From: Nostoc sp. UHCC 0870
GTDB taxonomy: Bacteria; Cyanobacteriota; Cyanobacteriia; Cyanobacteriales; Nostocaceae
NCBI RefSeq assembly: GCF_022063185.1
Contig: NZ_CP091913.1
Coordinates: 3,225,501 to 3,289,500, forward strand
Direction: 5' to 3'
DNA length: 64,000 nt
Numbering within the stretch: the stretch's first letter is position 1; each line of letters begins with the position of its first letter. The notes under the pieces were generated by a model. It made no database searches, was not told where the DNA came from, and saw only the letters and a program-made list of their open reading frames with translations. Below, piece by piece: positions 19,139-27,529 of the stretch. A program made the position numbers and the translations under genes.

Positions 19139-19585
19139 TGCTGATGAAACCCGAAGAAACCCACCCCGCCACAGCTACCCTTTCTCTTCCCTACTCGTTC
19201 ACCTACAGTGTACACACAAGTTTTGGCGGAGTGTATCTATCCCGCCTCAGAATCAATTCCGAGTCTCATAGCGCAAGTCCTCTAAAGAGGACTAAAAGAG
19301 AAATTCCATTTAGTCCACTTGAGTGGACTTTAGCTATTAGCCTAGAACTTAAGTTCTAGGCGGTATCAGGGTTCAGCATGAAGTAAAATCTTTGAGATGT
19401 TTCGCTTCGCTCAACATGACAACTTCAGCATTTATGCAAGAGGTTTATAGCGTTTCCTAATCACATGAAGTATATCATAGCCCCCTCCCTGCGGCGGAGA
19501 GAAGTCTGAGCGGCGGTTTCCGCCGAACAGAACTTCGGGGGAGGGGGTTGGGGGTGGGGTTCTTGTACCTCACTCAAGCAAGAAC
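19139..19585. repeat. Gap with palindrome cluster and long copy of repeat family R1
   Basis: No convincing gene. Three palindromes are packed at 19276-19360: AGTCCTCTAAAGAGGACT (19276-19293), AGTCCACTTGAGTGGACT (19312-19329) and CCTAGAACTTAAGTTCTAGG (19341-19360, fully symmetric). At about 19450-19580 lies a long copy of repeat R1 (CATAGCCCCCTCCCTGCGGC ... GGTTCTTGTACCTCACT), the same family as at 31570-31695. A short frame overlapping the DUF58 stop is repeat-derived. Confidence 0.75.
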
Positions 19586-20338
19586 TTAAAACGCCACTTT
19601 TTTGCTTGAATTTAACTGAAATCCCTGACTAACACCATAGCGAACAGTTTTAAATTCTACATGGTTGCTAGTGGGATTATAAAGAGTATATTTAGCTTCT
19701 CCTGGTGTTTTTCCTACATTTCCCACTCCGATAACTTGACGCGGCAAAATTTCCACCCTTTGGGGAGATACTTCACTATCAAGAGTAGTGATACCTGTAG
19801 TAACTGAACCTGCTTGCAATTGATATTGAAAAGCCAAACCAGAACGTCCACAAAATAAGTTATTGGCTTGCATTCGTGAGAGGCGGTCAAGCATTTGAAT
19901 TGGTGGTGTATCAGGTGTTAATTCTTCATCTACAGATACAGTTGTACCGTGAATTAATAAAGAATCTAGTTCAAAAAAACCAAAATCTAGAGTTCTTAGC
20001 CATTGTACTGTTTGACGAGAAATAGATTCCCAGAGTAACTTAACAGTTTCTCCGCCATATTTTGCCATTAAATCATCTGCTTCGCCAGTAGACCCTAGAC
20101 CATGCAAAATAAAACATTGTTCTTCCCACCAACCTTTACAAACGAGTGGTTCTAACTCGCCGCGCCGTGGGTTGCGTACTCGTTCTACTAATTTCTCCGC
20201 TTCTGGTCTTGGCCCTACTAAATCACCCAAAATATATAAAGCCTCGACTTGATTAATTTGGCGTTTAATATCTGCTAATACAGCTTCATAAGCCGCTAAA
20301 TTACCTTCAATTCCGCTTAAGATTGCCCACTTATTCAT
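19586..20338 (-). CDS. Degenerate metallophosphoesterase-fold protein (probable pseudoenzyme)
   Basis: 250 residues, clearly a paralogue of the next gene (same length class and motif order), but the metal-binding signatures are eroded. The first motif, usually DxHxN, reads SGIEGNLAAYEAV (both Asp and His lost). GDLVGPRP keeps the second Asp. The GNHD motif is replaced around VCKGWWEEQC. The late GHTH motif reads CGRSGLA. Only IHG (LLIHGTTV) and the fold-level pattern VIGVGNVGKTPGEAKY remain. A metal-independent binding or regulatory role seems more likely than catalysis. It is last in the likely cobW-like/phosphoesterase operon, separated from the paralogue by a 129-base heptamer-repeat spacer. 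Confidence 0.8.
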   Translation of the reverse strand: MNKWAILSGIEGNLAAYEAVLADIKRQINQVEALYILGDLVGPRPEAEKLVERVRNPRRGELEPLVCKGWWEEQCFILHGLGSTGEADDLMAKYGGETVKLLWESISRQTVQWLRTLDFGFFELDSLLIHGTTVSVDEELTPDTPPIQMLDRLSRMQANNLFCGRSGLAFQYQLQAGSVTTGITTLDSEVSPQRVEILPRQVIGVGNVGKTPGEAKYTLYNPTSNHVEFKTVRYGVSQGFQLNSSKKVAF

Positions 20339-20376
20339 TTAAATTTTCGCTCTTAAATTACTTTTAAAAGTGCTGA

Positions 20377-20467
20377 GTTGAGTGCTGAGTGCTGAGTAAT
20401 GAGTAATGAGTTACTCTACCTTCGAGTCCCCAGTCCCCAGTCCCCAATCCCCAATCCCCAGTCCCCA
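20377..20467. repeat. Heptanucleotide tandem repeats (GAGTAAT and AGTCCCC/AATCCCC)
   Basis: A TGCTGAG/GAGTAAT tract is followed by AGTCCCC/AATCCCC units, the reverse complement of the GGGGATT family at 7679-7727. It fills the gap between the two phosphoesterase-like genes and ends at the stop of the upstream one. Confidence 0.85.
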
Positions 20468-21280
20468 TCATCTAGTACAAACATGGGTTGGGTCGTCAGC
20501 CCTTTCTGCGTATTCCAAACCTTGGGCTAAACGCCATGCGAAAATTGCTGGTAAACCTTTTTCGATGATGGCTGCACAGGTTTTGTGATAGTCGTAAGGT
20601 ACTTCTCTTAAACTTACTGCTTGAGTATCTGTGTCATAAATTACATATGTGGCATTGGGTCGCCCATGTCGGGGTTCTCCGACTGAACCTACATTGACAA
20701 TTCGCTTGATAGGAGTAGAAAAGTTAATTTCCTTCTCTTCGACTCCCGCACCTTGAACGCGAACTTGCAGACTACCTGCGTCTAAAGTACGGACATAGGG
20801 TACATGAGTATGACCGCAAAACAATACATCTGCATCTGCGGAAATTACTCTTTCTAAGGCGGCAAAAGCGTCAAGTTCTGGTAATAAATATTCATGGTTA
20901 CTTTGGGGGCTACCATGAAAGAAAACCAAATTATCTTGACTTAATCCGTGGGGTAGTTTGGCGAGAAATTCCTGATTTTCGGGATAGAGTTCTTTATGTG
21001 TCCATTCGTGGGCTATTTTGCCGCGTTTTTCAGCTAATAGTGAAGGATAACTACAGTCACAGGAATTTAAGCCTTCTACAATATCTTCATCCCAACAACC
21101 AGCGCAGGTAGGAATATCTAGAGAACGGATTTGTGTAACTACTGCATTAGGATATGGGCCGTATCCGACTAAATCACCCAGACAAAATATTTTTTCGGCT
21201 TTTTGTTGGTCAATATCTAACAAGACTGCATCCAAGGCTTCATAGTTACTATGAATGCAGGACATAACTGCTATTTTCAT
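20468..21280 (-). CDS. Metallophosphoesterase (YfcE/MJ0936-like) with altered first metal motif
   Basis: 270 residues. Most phosphoesterase motifs are present: LGDLVGYGPYP, a variant GCWDED in place of GNHD, FFHGSPQ and VLFCGHTHVPYVR, with NVGSVGEPRHGRPNATYV at the end. The first motif, normally SDIHGN, reads MSCIHSNYEA, so the metal-ligand Asp is a Cys. That may change the metal preferred. The start codon overlaps the end of the upstream CobW-like gene by four bases, indicating translational coupling. With the Fur/Zur-type box in front of that gene, a role under metal limitation is plausible but inferred. Confidence 0.85.
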   Translation of the reverse strand: MKIAVMSCIHSNYEALDAVLLDIDQQKAEKIFCLGDLVGYGPYPNAVVTQIRSLDIPTCAGCWDEDIVEGLNSCDCSYPSLLAEKRGKIAHEWTHKELYPENQEFLAKLPHGLSQDNLVFFHGSPQSNHEYLLPELDAFAALERVISADADVLFCGHTHVPYVRTLDAGSLQVRVQGAGVEEKEINFSTPIKRIVNVGSVGEPRHGRPNATYVIYDTDTQAVSLREVPYDYHKTCAAIIEKGLPAIFAWRLAQGLEYAERADDPTHVCTR

Positions 21281-22053
21281 TCTATAATCTCCTCAACTAA
21301 AATTTGTTTTACCTGTTGTTGGTATTGTGCGATCGCAGTTTCTGATAAATAGCAATCTTCTAAGGTTTGTCTCATGGTAGACTCATCTAAATTCTGTCCT
21401 AATACCTCCATCCCACTAAATCTTTGCGGTCTACCTTCTAAGTGACGTGGTAAGTCTAATTCCAGAAAATCGATTGTTGGTACACCAGCAACAAAATCTG
21501 CATATAGCACCCGACCATCAGCCACATCAAAAATCCCCTTGGCGCGACTCACAAAACCATAAGCACCATGAGTTACTTCGTACCAAAACTCTCGTAAACT
21601 GTCTTCATCAATCACTTGGCCACTACTGGGAACACGCCAAAGCTTATTGGCGGTAATATTAGGGTCAATATCTGCACCTTTAATAATTTTGTCTGCCCAA
21701 GCATGATACTCAGAATCCTGAAGTTTTGGCGGCAGGATAGCCAAGGCTTGGTAAGATAAACCATCTAATATTTTTTGGATACTACTTAATTCCAGATAAA
21801 ACCCCAATTCGATATAGACAGTCTCGGCTGTTGCTAATTGGTGCAGAAACTCAACTTCTTGTCCATCCTGAAAAACTTGCACATGAGGAAATTCCGCAGC
21901 TAGGCGCGTCTGGTCAATGGGAACGTTTCCAGTCCCAGGGTTAAAATAAATTATATTCTCACTAGCGGTGAGATTCTGCATTTGTTGGCAAATCCAGGTA
22001 GTTTTGCCACTGCCAGCCAGTCCAGCCACAACAGTTATATTTAGTACCTTCAT
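21277..22053 (-). CDS. CobW/COG0523-like G3E GTPase, short form without CxCC motif
   Basis: 258 residues. The N-terminal P-loop VVAGLAGSGKTTWICQQM matches G3E GTPases (CobW, UreG, HypB), and the C-terminal part (YADFVAGVPTIDFLELDL; RFSGMEVLGQNLDES) resembles the CobW C-terminal domain. The CxCC metal motif typical of COG0523 proteins is not visible, and the protein is shorter than usual. Such GTPases insert or supply metals, often zinc. A Fur/Zur-type box lies eight bases upstream of the start. It leads a likely operon with the two phosphoesterase-fold proteins. Confidence 0.8.
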   Translation of the reverse strand: MKVLNITVVAGLAGSGKTTWICQQMQNLTASENIIYFNPGTGNVPIDQTRLAAEFPHVQVFQDGQEVEFLHQLATAETVYIELGFYLELSSIQKILDGLSYQALAILPPKLQDSEYHAWADKIIKGADIDPNITANKLWRVPSSGQVIDEDSLREFWYEVTHGAYGFVSRAKGIFDVADGRVLYADFVAGVPTIDFLELDLPRHLEGRPQRFSGMEVLGQNLDESTMRQTLEDCYLSETAIAQYQQQVKQILVEEIIE

Positions 22054-22060
22054 TCTTAAA

Positions 22061-22075
22061 TGATAATCATTTTCA
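22061..22075 (-). promoter_or_regulatory. Fur/Zur-type operator upstream of the CobW-like gene
   Basis: TGATAATCATTTTCA matches the 7-1-7 inverted repeat TGATAATNATTATCA used by cyanobacterial Zur/Fur proteins with one mismatch in the right half. It is eight bases from the start codon, a position that would block the promoter or ribosome access. Which Fur-family regulator binds cannot be decided from the sequence. Confidence 0.65.
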
Positions 22076-22290
22076 TGATTTTTGAAAAGCTTTAGTCAAT
22101 TGGCATAGATAAAGGAGTTACTCATTGACTTTTGACTTCCGCCGACCTGTACTAGGTATCCGAGAATCAAAGAAATCAGCAAACCCTCCACAAAAAACCA
22201 GATACATGGCTGAGTACGGTAAATGGCAATACAAAACCCATGAGGTATCCTTTAGAATTGAGCTAAAAAGATATATGAGGAGTCATAAAG

Positions 22291-22665
22291 ATGCAAGGAA
22301 CATACAATGCTGATAAGCGCAAATTGCTATCATCTTTGAGTCATGGGGCGATTTTCTTTAGTACCACCTTGTTTTCCATTGGAGTTCCCATTGTCATCAA
22401 CTTACTTTCCGATGACCCGGTTGTCAAAAGCAATGCTAAAGAATCTATTAATTTTCACTTTAATGTTTGGTTTTGGGCAACAGTTATAGGTGTACCCCTA
22501 GGTATTATATCTTGGATAACCTTTGGTCTGGGCGGTATTTTGTTTTTCCCTGTGGTGGCTTTGGGTTTTGCACTGCATTGGGGATTGACAATTTGGGCTT
22601 TGTTTCATTGTCTTACCCAACCTGATGAACCTTTCCGTTATCCGTTTATTTTTCGACTCTTTTAA
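22291..22665 (+). CDS. DUF4870 family small membrane protein
   Basis: 124 residues starting at ATG 22291 (MQGTYNADKRKLLSSLSHGA). It has three hydrophobic stretches: IFFSTTLFSIGVPIVINLLS, then VWFWATVIGVPLGIISWITF and FPVVALGFALHWGLTIWALF. The central KSNAKESINFHFN is the conserved loop of the DUF4870/Tic20-like family. Function is unknown. It stands alone on the plus strand between two minus-strand groups. Confidence 0.85.
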   Translation: MQGTYNADKRKLLSSLSHGAIFFSTTLFSIGVPIVINLLSDDPVVKSNAKESINFHFNVWFWATVIGVPLGIISWITFGLGGILFFPVVALGFALHWGLTIWALFHCLTQPDEPFRYPFIFRLF

Positions 22666-22739
22666 AATGACGCTGAGTTATCTGTGTTCAAATAAAGAGT
22701 GTAGAGACGCTATTTATCACGTCTCTACAAATAATCAAT

Positions 22740-23636
22740 TTAAAAAGCCGTTTGACGTAATTGATTAGTCACTTTCTCAACAGTATTAATACTTGTGGGA
22801 CTAATCAACCCGTCATGATGAAAAATATAAACTTGATTATTGCGAGTGGCTTTGAGTTGATTCCAAAAAGGTAACTTTTTAAAATCATCTGGATTTACGG
22901 TATCAGATTCCATAATAAATATCTTCTCTGGGTTAGCCGCTAATATTTGTTCTTGAGAAAGAGTCAAATAACCTTGAAACCTGGTATTAGCTTGTAAATC
23001 TGCTGTAACGTTTTTGTAATTAAACCTTTCTAGTAAATCTCCAGACCAACTATTTTTATTAGGCGATAATGTTGGCTGAATGCTAACTAATACGACAACA
23101 GATTTGCCATTTTCAGGGATTTGAGATATAAAAGATGCGTATTTATCTAAAATAGATTTAGGGTCAGCACCGATACGCCCAGCTAAATCTACTGTCAGAT
23201 TTTTTAAATCTTGCCAATTTCGAGTCTCATGAGAAATTGTCTTAATTCCTAATTCCTTCAGTCTATTTAAGGCTTGACTTTGAAATGTTTCTGAACCAAT
23301 CACTAAATCTGGTTTTAAAGCCACAATCTTTTCTAAATTAATATTCCCCCTACCACCAATTCTAGGTAATTCAGCAAATTTAGCTTGCGCCACGACATCA
23401 GTATATCTTCCAGAGGGAACGCCTAATAATTTGCTCTTATCCAAGTTGTAAATTAAATCTGCGGACAAAGGTGTTAGTGCTACAACTCTATTGGCTAATT
23501 GAATTGGTTGTTGTAAATTATTATCTAGATTCTTCTCTTGATTTGTAGCTGTGTTGTTATTTGGTTGACTGGAACAACCCACTAGATTAAGAGTTACGAA
23601 AAAAGTTGTTATCACAGCTATTAGATGTTTATTCAT
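22740..23636 (-). CDS. Haem/siderophore-type ABC transporter substrate-binding lipoprotein
   Basis: 298 residues. The lipoprotein signal peptide ends LNLVGCSSQ, with Cys for lipidation. The mature part is a BtuF/FepB/HmuT (TroA-like) fold: VVALTPLSADLIYNL, LGVPSGRYTDV, LPRIGGRGNINLEKIVALKP with DLVIG, and ILAANPEKIFIM. It would deliver an iron chelate, haem or cobalamin to the FecCD/FecE-type importer encoded at 26689-28567. It lies 24 bases after the TonB receptor gene, so the pair is probably one transcript. The ligand cannot be told from the sequence; the receptor type favours haem. Confidence 0.87.
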   Translation of the reverse strand: MNKHLIAVITTFFVTLNLVGCSSQPNNNTATNQEKNLDNNLQQPIQLANRVVALTPLSADLIYNLDKSKLLGVPSGRYTDVVAQAKFAELPRIGGRGNINLEKIVALKPDLVIGSETFQSQALNRLKELGIKTISHETRNWQDLKNLTVDLAGRIGADPKSILDKYASFISQIPENGKSVVVLVSIQPTLSPNKNSWSGDLLERFNYKNVTADLQANTRFQGYLTLSQEQILAANPEKIFIMESDTVNPDDFKKLPFWNQLKATRNNQVYIFHHDGLISPTSINTVEKVTNQLRQTAF

Positions 23637-23660
23637 TAATCACCTCTTCAAAGAAATAAA

Positions 23661-26330
23661 TCAAAATTTCCAAGTTAACCCAACAGCTAAATTTGTCCCA
23701 GGTTGAGCATATCGACCGCGTTGTGCTTCAAAAGCAGCAGCATTTCTATTGATAGTGCGGACATCAGCATACTGATAATATTCAGTATTAAATATGTTAT
23801 AAACACCAGCAGTTAATGTGACATTACGACTGATATTGTAGTAACCAACAAAATCAACTAAGGTGTAAGCATCAGGTTCATAAAAATCGATTTTTCTCGT
23901 TGGTTGACCAGCATTTTGGACACTTGTTTGGTCATCTACTAATGCTTGTTCTCTTGATTTAGCTACAAAAGTGCCAATTAATTCTGCACCCCATGTATCA
24001 CGAGGGGATTGATATCCTAAACCAATCACTACTTGTAATGGGTTAATGGTTGTTAAGGGAATATCTTTTGTTAAATCATTACCAATTTGCCATCCTAATA
24101 CACCCTTTAAACTAAAACCACCAGGTTCTTTACTAAAGCGATAAGCAGTTTTAATTTCTAACCCATAAATTGCAGCGTCTGGTATATTCTGCGCTTGAAA
24201 AATCTGGAAAGGAATGGCTCTTCCCGCAGTTCTAAATGTTCCAAAATCATTCGGGTCAAAGCCAACAAAGGCTGAGGCTTGAATGAAATTACTATAGCGA
24301 TTGTAGAAGCCAGTAATATCAAAATCGAACTGTTGAGACCGAGTACGTAATCCCAATTCAAAATTATTGCTAGTTTCCGCTTGTAAATTGGCGTTAGAAA
24401 TACCTTTATGGGGTCGAAAAGGAATATCTGCACGGAAAGCAAAATTAAGTTCACTATAAAGTGGGGGACGGAATCCGCGAGAATATCGACTAAATAATGT
24501 TAACCCAGGGGATGGTTCATAGACGATTCCCAAGCTAGGAGAAATTGCAGATGTTGAATAATCTACTGCGTCTAACCCTTGCTGTTTTTGTGTAAATTCA
24601 GGGTTATTTGCTGTGGTTAAATTATAAACATCAAAGCGCAAACCAGGAATTAATTTCACCTGACCATCACCAAAGGCTATTTCGTTTTGTAAGTAAGTAC
24701 CAAAGCGGAAAGTATCACTATCAGGAAAATCTTTCTGAGGAAAGCCAGGTGCAGTTACTCTTGTCCCAGTAGTGGTAATAAAGTTAAAGTAATTACGCTC
24801 GTTGTAAGTGTTAGAAATATCAAAACCATAAGTCAGGCGATTTTTGGTATTTCCTAAATTGAAATCACTGCGAAGTCGTAAATCTACTCCAAAAACTCTG
24901 TCGGCTAAATCCTTGTCTGCGGCTTCTCTTCTAATAGTTCCAGCACTGCGGACACTTCTATTACTATCTTCCTGTGTAATGGCATTTTGATAATAAATAT
25001 GAGCGCGAGCAAATTGCAACCATGATGTACTATCAGGATTATCATATTGATACCCAAGACTAAATCTCTCACGAGTTGTTGTCACTTCTTCTTGTAAGTC
25101 TTGAGTTGCAGCTTCAAAAGCCATTCCTGGTAAATTCGCGGTGGAAAAGTTACTATCATTAACGTTGTTGAAATATTCTCCAGTTAACTCTAGAAAACTT
25201 TGCTGATTAAAGTTATAAGTTAATTTTCCCAGAAAGTTATTGCGAGTTCTATCTTGGTCATCTTGATAAATACTGTTTCCTCCAGCAACTTCTAACGAAC
25301 CGCTATCTCGTCTGGTATAGATAAATAAAGTATCGATATTATCCAAACGGTTGGCTTGGGTAAATGTCCCAACAAATCCACTATCTTTGCTACTATATTG
25401 AGTGCGAAAACTGGTGTATGAATTTTTGCCAATACTATCTAACAAATTTCCAGTTCTAGCGGTTGCAAAATTAACTGTTCCACCTAAAGCGTCGCTTCCT
25501 AAAACTGCTGAATTATTTCCCCGGAATATTTCTAAAGCATTTAAAGTTTCAATATCTACAAAGTCTCTACCAAGACGAGTTGTACCATAGTTATATTCGT
25601 AAGGTAGACGAATACCGTCTACTTGCAAATTAACTCGGTTTCCACTCAACCCTCGCAAATTGATTCCTTGTAAACCACCGCGACTGTCATAGGGTACAGA
25701 AATCCCTGGTTCATAACGTAATAAGTCTCTAACATCTCGCGCTTGTTGTTTTTCTATTTGTTCCCTATTGATAATAGTCACGTTAGCAGGTGCTGTTTCA
25801 TTTGGGTCACGAGTTCCCACAACGCTTAGTTCTATAGTGTCTTCTGGGTTCTTATTCTCTGTTGCTACTGTTTTGGGTATAGGAAGTATATTCAGCACTA
25901 ATCCTTGCTGACTTTCTAGTTCTTCCACATTTGGTAATGTTCCATCTCCTGCAATTTTAATTTCTACTTCTGTAGGAGAGTTTTGAGTAATGCTAAGAGA
26001 ATTGATTCCCTGAATTGGCTTATCTTTGATGAAGTTTTTACCATCATTCAGGTTCAGTTTTATATTCGTTAATTTAATAACTACGTCGGTATCATTTTCA
26101 ATAATTTCGCCTTCAGGAATCTCTCCATTGGTAGTTTCTATAATTACTGTAATTCCTTGATCAATTTCCTGAACTCTGACGGCGGTTATTTCAATCAAAT
26201 CGGTATTTTGTACCAGATTAACTTGAGGATTATTTACTGGTATATCTATCCCTGAAGCGGCTAGAGGAATTGTGATTATAAAAGATGTGGTCAATAAATA
26301 ATAACTTAAAATTGGTGTTAGCTTGTTCAT
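23661..26330 (-). CDS. TonB-dependent outer-membrane receptor with AMIN-like N-terminal domain (haem-receptor type)
   Basis: 889 residues. A signal peptide (YLLTTSFIITIPLAASG) is followed by an AMIN-like domain (about residues 40-155), a cyanobacterial hallmark. The plug domain has VTIINREQIEKQQARDVRDL and LLRYEPGISVPY, with INLRGLSGNRVNLQVDGIRL. The beta-barrel includes FSRYSRGFRPPLYSELNFAF, resembling the FRAP/NPxL-type signature of HutA-class haem receptors, and NLQAETSNNFELGLR. The C-terminus ends NLAVGLTWKF with the terminal Phe required for outer-membrane assembly. It would import a metal chelate, perhaps haem, with TonB energy. A near-perfect Fur/Zur box lies in the 358-base upstream gap. 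Confidence 0.92.
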   Translation of the reverse strand: MNKLTPILSYYLLTTSFIITIPLAASGIDIPVNNPQVNLVQNTDLIEITAVRVQEIDQGITVIIETTNGEIPEGEIIENDTDVVIKLTNIKLNLNDGKNFIKDKPIQGINSLSITQNSPTEVEIKIAGDGTLPNVEELESQQGLVLNILPIPKTVATENKNPEDTIELSVVGTRDPNETAPANVTIINREQIEKQQARDVRDLLRYEPGISVPYDSRGGLQGINLRGLSGNRVNLQVDGIRLPYEYNYGTTRLGRDFVDIETLNALEIFRGNNSAVLGSDALGGTVNFATARTGNLLDSIGKNSYTSFRTQYSSKDSGFVGTFTQANRLDNIDTLFIYTRRDSGSLEVAGGNSIYQDDQDRTRNNFLGKLTYNFNQQSFLELTGEYFNNVNDSNFSTANLPGMAFEAATQDLQEEVTTTRERFSLGYQYDNPDSTSWLQFARAHIYYQNAITQEDSNRSVRSAGTIRREAADKDLADRVFGVDLRLRSDFNLGNTKNRLTYGFDISNTYNERNYFNFITTTGTRVTAPGFPQKDFPDSDTFRFGTYLQNEIAFGDGQVKLIPGLRFDVYNLTTANNPEFTQKQQGLDAVDYSTSAISPSLGIVYEPSPGLTLFSRYSRGFRPPLYSELNFAFRADIPFRPHKGISNANLQAETSNNFELGLRTRSQQFDFDITGFYNRYSNFIQASAFVGFDPNDFGTFRTAGRAIPFQIFQAQNIPDAAIYGLEIKTAYRFSKEPGGFSLKGVLGWQIGNDLTKDIPLTTINPLQVVIGLGYQSPRDTWGAELIGTFVAKSREQALVDDQTSVQNAGQPTRKIDFYEPDAYTLVDFVGYYNISRNVTLTAGVYNIFNTEYYQYADVRTINRNAAAFEAQRGRYAQPGTNLAVGLTWKF

Positions 26331-26688
26331 TGATTTTCCTCATAAAACAAATCGAGACGTGCAAAAATTACACCATTAATATGAATTAATGGCAAAGTAA
26401 AATTTGGCATAGGAAATTACCAATAATATTTACCTCCTCTATATTGGTGATTTTTGGTAAATATTATTGTTGCTAAATTCGGTTTTATAATCCCAATTAA
26501 TTAGATAGCTTTTATGGCAGTATTTAATACTTAGCTAAGGCAGATTTTAGATTCATCATTGCTCAATTTTTATACTTAATTATTACCAGTATTCAGTATA
26601 TCATGGCTACGATAATCATTATCATAAATTTTCTATAGGTATTATTTATATTTACTTACGTATATAAATATTGTGGACAACCTCCCTG
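26331..26688. other. Upstream region of the TonB receptor gene
   Basis: An AT-rich 358-base gap with no gene. It holds the Fur/Zur operator at 26611-26625. Other repeated AATATTTAC and ACCAATAATAT-type motifs near 26420-26470 could belong to the promoter but are not diagnostic. Confidence 0.5.
26610..26626 (-). promoter_or_regulatory. Fur/Zur-type operator
   Basis: CGATAATCATTATCATA contains the perfect inverted repeat GATAAT-C-ATTATC (26611-26623). It matches the TGATAATNATTATCA consensus at 14 of 15 positions. It lies between the ATPase gene and the TonB receptor gene, about 285 bases before the receptor start, and shares its left half and spacer with the box at 22061. Confidence 0.75.
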
Positions 26689-27477
26689 TCAAAATGATGG
26701 ATGAATTGGTGCTATAGGACAAATTTGCAATCCTACAGGTGTATTTAAAACTGCCACTTCTACTCCTAACACTTCGGCTAAATTCTCTGGTGTTAGGACA
26801 AGTTTGGGTTCTCCTAATGAAAAAATATTACCTTGATAAAGTAAGGCAATCCGAGAACTATATCTAGCAGCTAAATTGATTTCATGTAAAACAGTTAAAA
26901 TCGTGATTCCTTGATTTTGATTTAGTTGTTTTAAAAGTTCTAATAATTCTAATTGATAGCGTATATCTAAATAAGTCGTGGGTTCATCTAATAATAAAAT
27001 TTGCGGATTTTGTGCTAAAGCCAGGGCTAAAAAAGCCCTTTGTCTTTCACCACCAGAAAGTTGTTCTACCAGACGTTCTTGATAAGTTTCCATCTGGGTT
27101 AAATGCAAAGATTCTGTAACTTTTTCTCTGTCTTCTGCATTTAAATCCCATTGCCACCAAGGTTGATGGGGGGTGCGTCCTAAAGATACCAATTGCCGGA
27201 CTGTTAACCCTGGGGGAATGGCTTGTTGCTGAGGTAATAAGGCTAATTTTTGGGCGACAACTGCGGCGGGTTGAGTATGAATGGCTTTACCATCTAATAA
27301 GACAATTCCTGTTTGGGGAACTAACAGGCGACTCATGAGTTTAAGTAGTGTAGATTTGCCAGAACCATTAGCACCTACTAAACTCAACCACTCTCCTTTT
27401 TCAATTGCTAAGGATATGTTTTTAACTACAGTTTTAGCTGTATATCCACCAGTTAAGTTTTGCGTTTCTAAGGGCAT
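26689..27477 (-). CDS. ABC transporter ATP-binding protein, FecE/HmuV type
   Basis: 262 residues with all ABC motifs: Walker A VGANGSGKSTLLKLMS (about residue 37), Q-loop LALLPQQQA, signature VEQLSGGERQRAFLALALAQ, Walker B ILLLDEPTTYLD and switch His in VLHEINLAARYSS. The family energises import of siderophores, haem or B12. It is 52 bases downstream of the permease gene and is transcribed in the same direction, just upstream of the receptor and binding-protein genes. The four genes form a full outer- to inner-membrane uptake route. Confidence 0.92.
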   Translation of the reverse strand: MPLETQNLTGGYTAKTVVKNISLAIEKGEWLSLVGANGSGKSTLLKLMSRLLVPQTGIVLLDGKAIHTQPAAVVAQKLALLPQQQAIPPGLTVRQLVSLGRTPHQPWWQWDLNAEDREKVTESLHLTQMETYQERLVEQLSGGERQRAFLALALAQNPQILLLDEPTTYLDIRYQLELLELLKQLNQNQGITILTVLHEINLAARYSSRIALLYQGNIFSLGEPKLVLTPENLAEVLGVEVAVLNTPVGLQICPIAPIHPSF

Positions 27478-27529
27478 ATTAACAATTCAAAATTCAAAAT
27501 TCAAAATTCAAAATTTGGAATTAGAAGAT

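Noticed and set aside
19138..19359. Frame overlapping the DUF58 stop (MLMKPEETHPATATLS)
   Set aside because: It reads through palindromic repeats and ends inside them; no family features.
22125..22313. Short frame MTFDFRRPVLGIRESKKSAN between the CobW-like and DUF4870 genes
   Set aside because: It starts without a ribosome-binding site, overlaps the next gene's start, has no family features and uses unusual codons; most likely chance.
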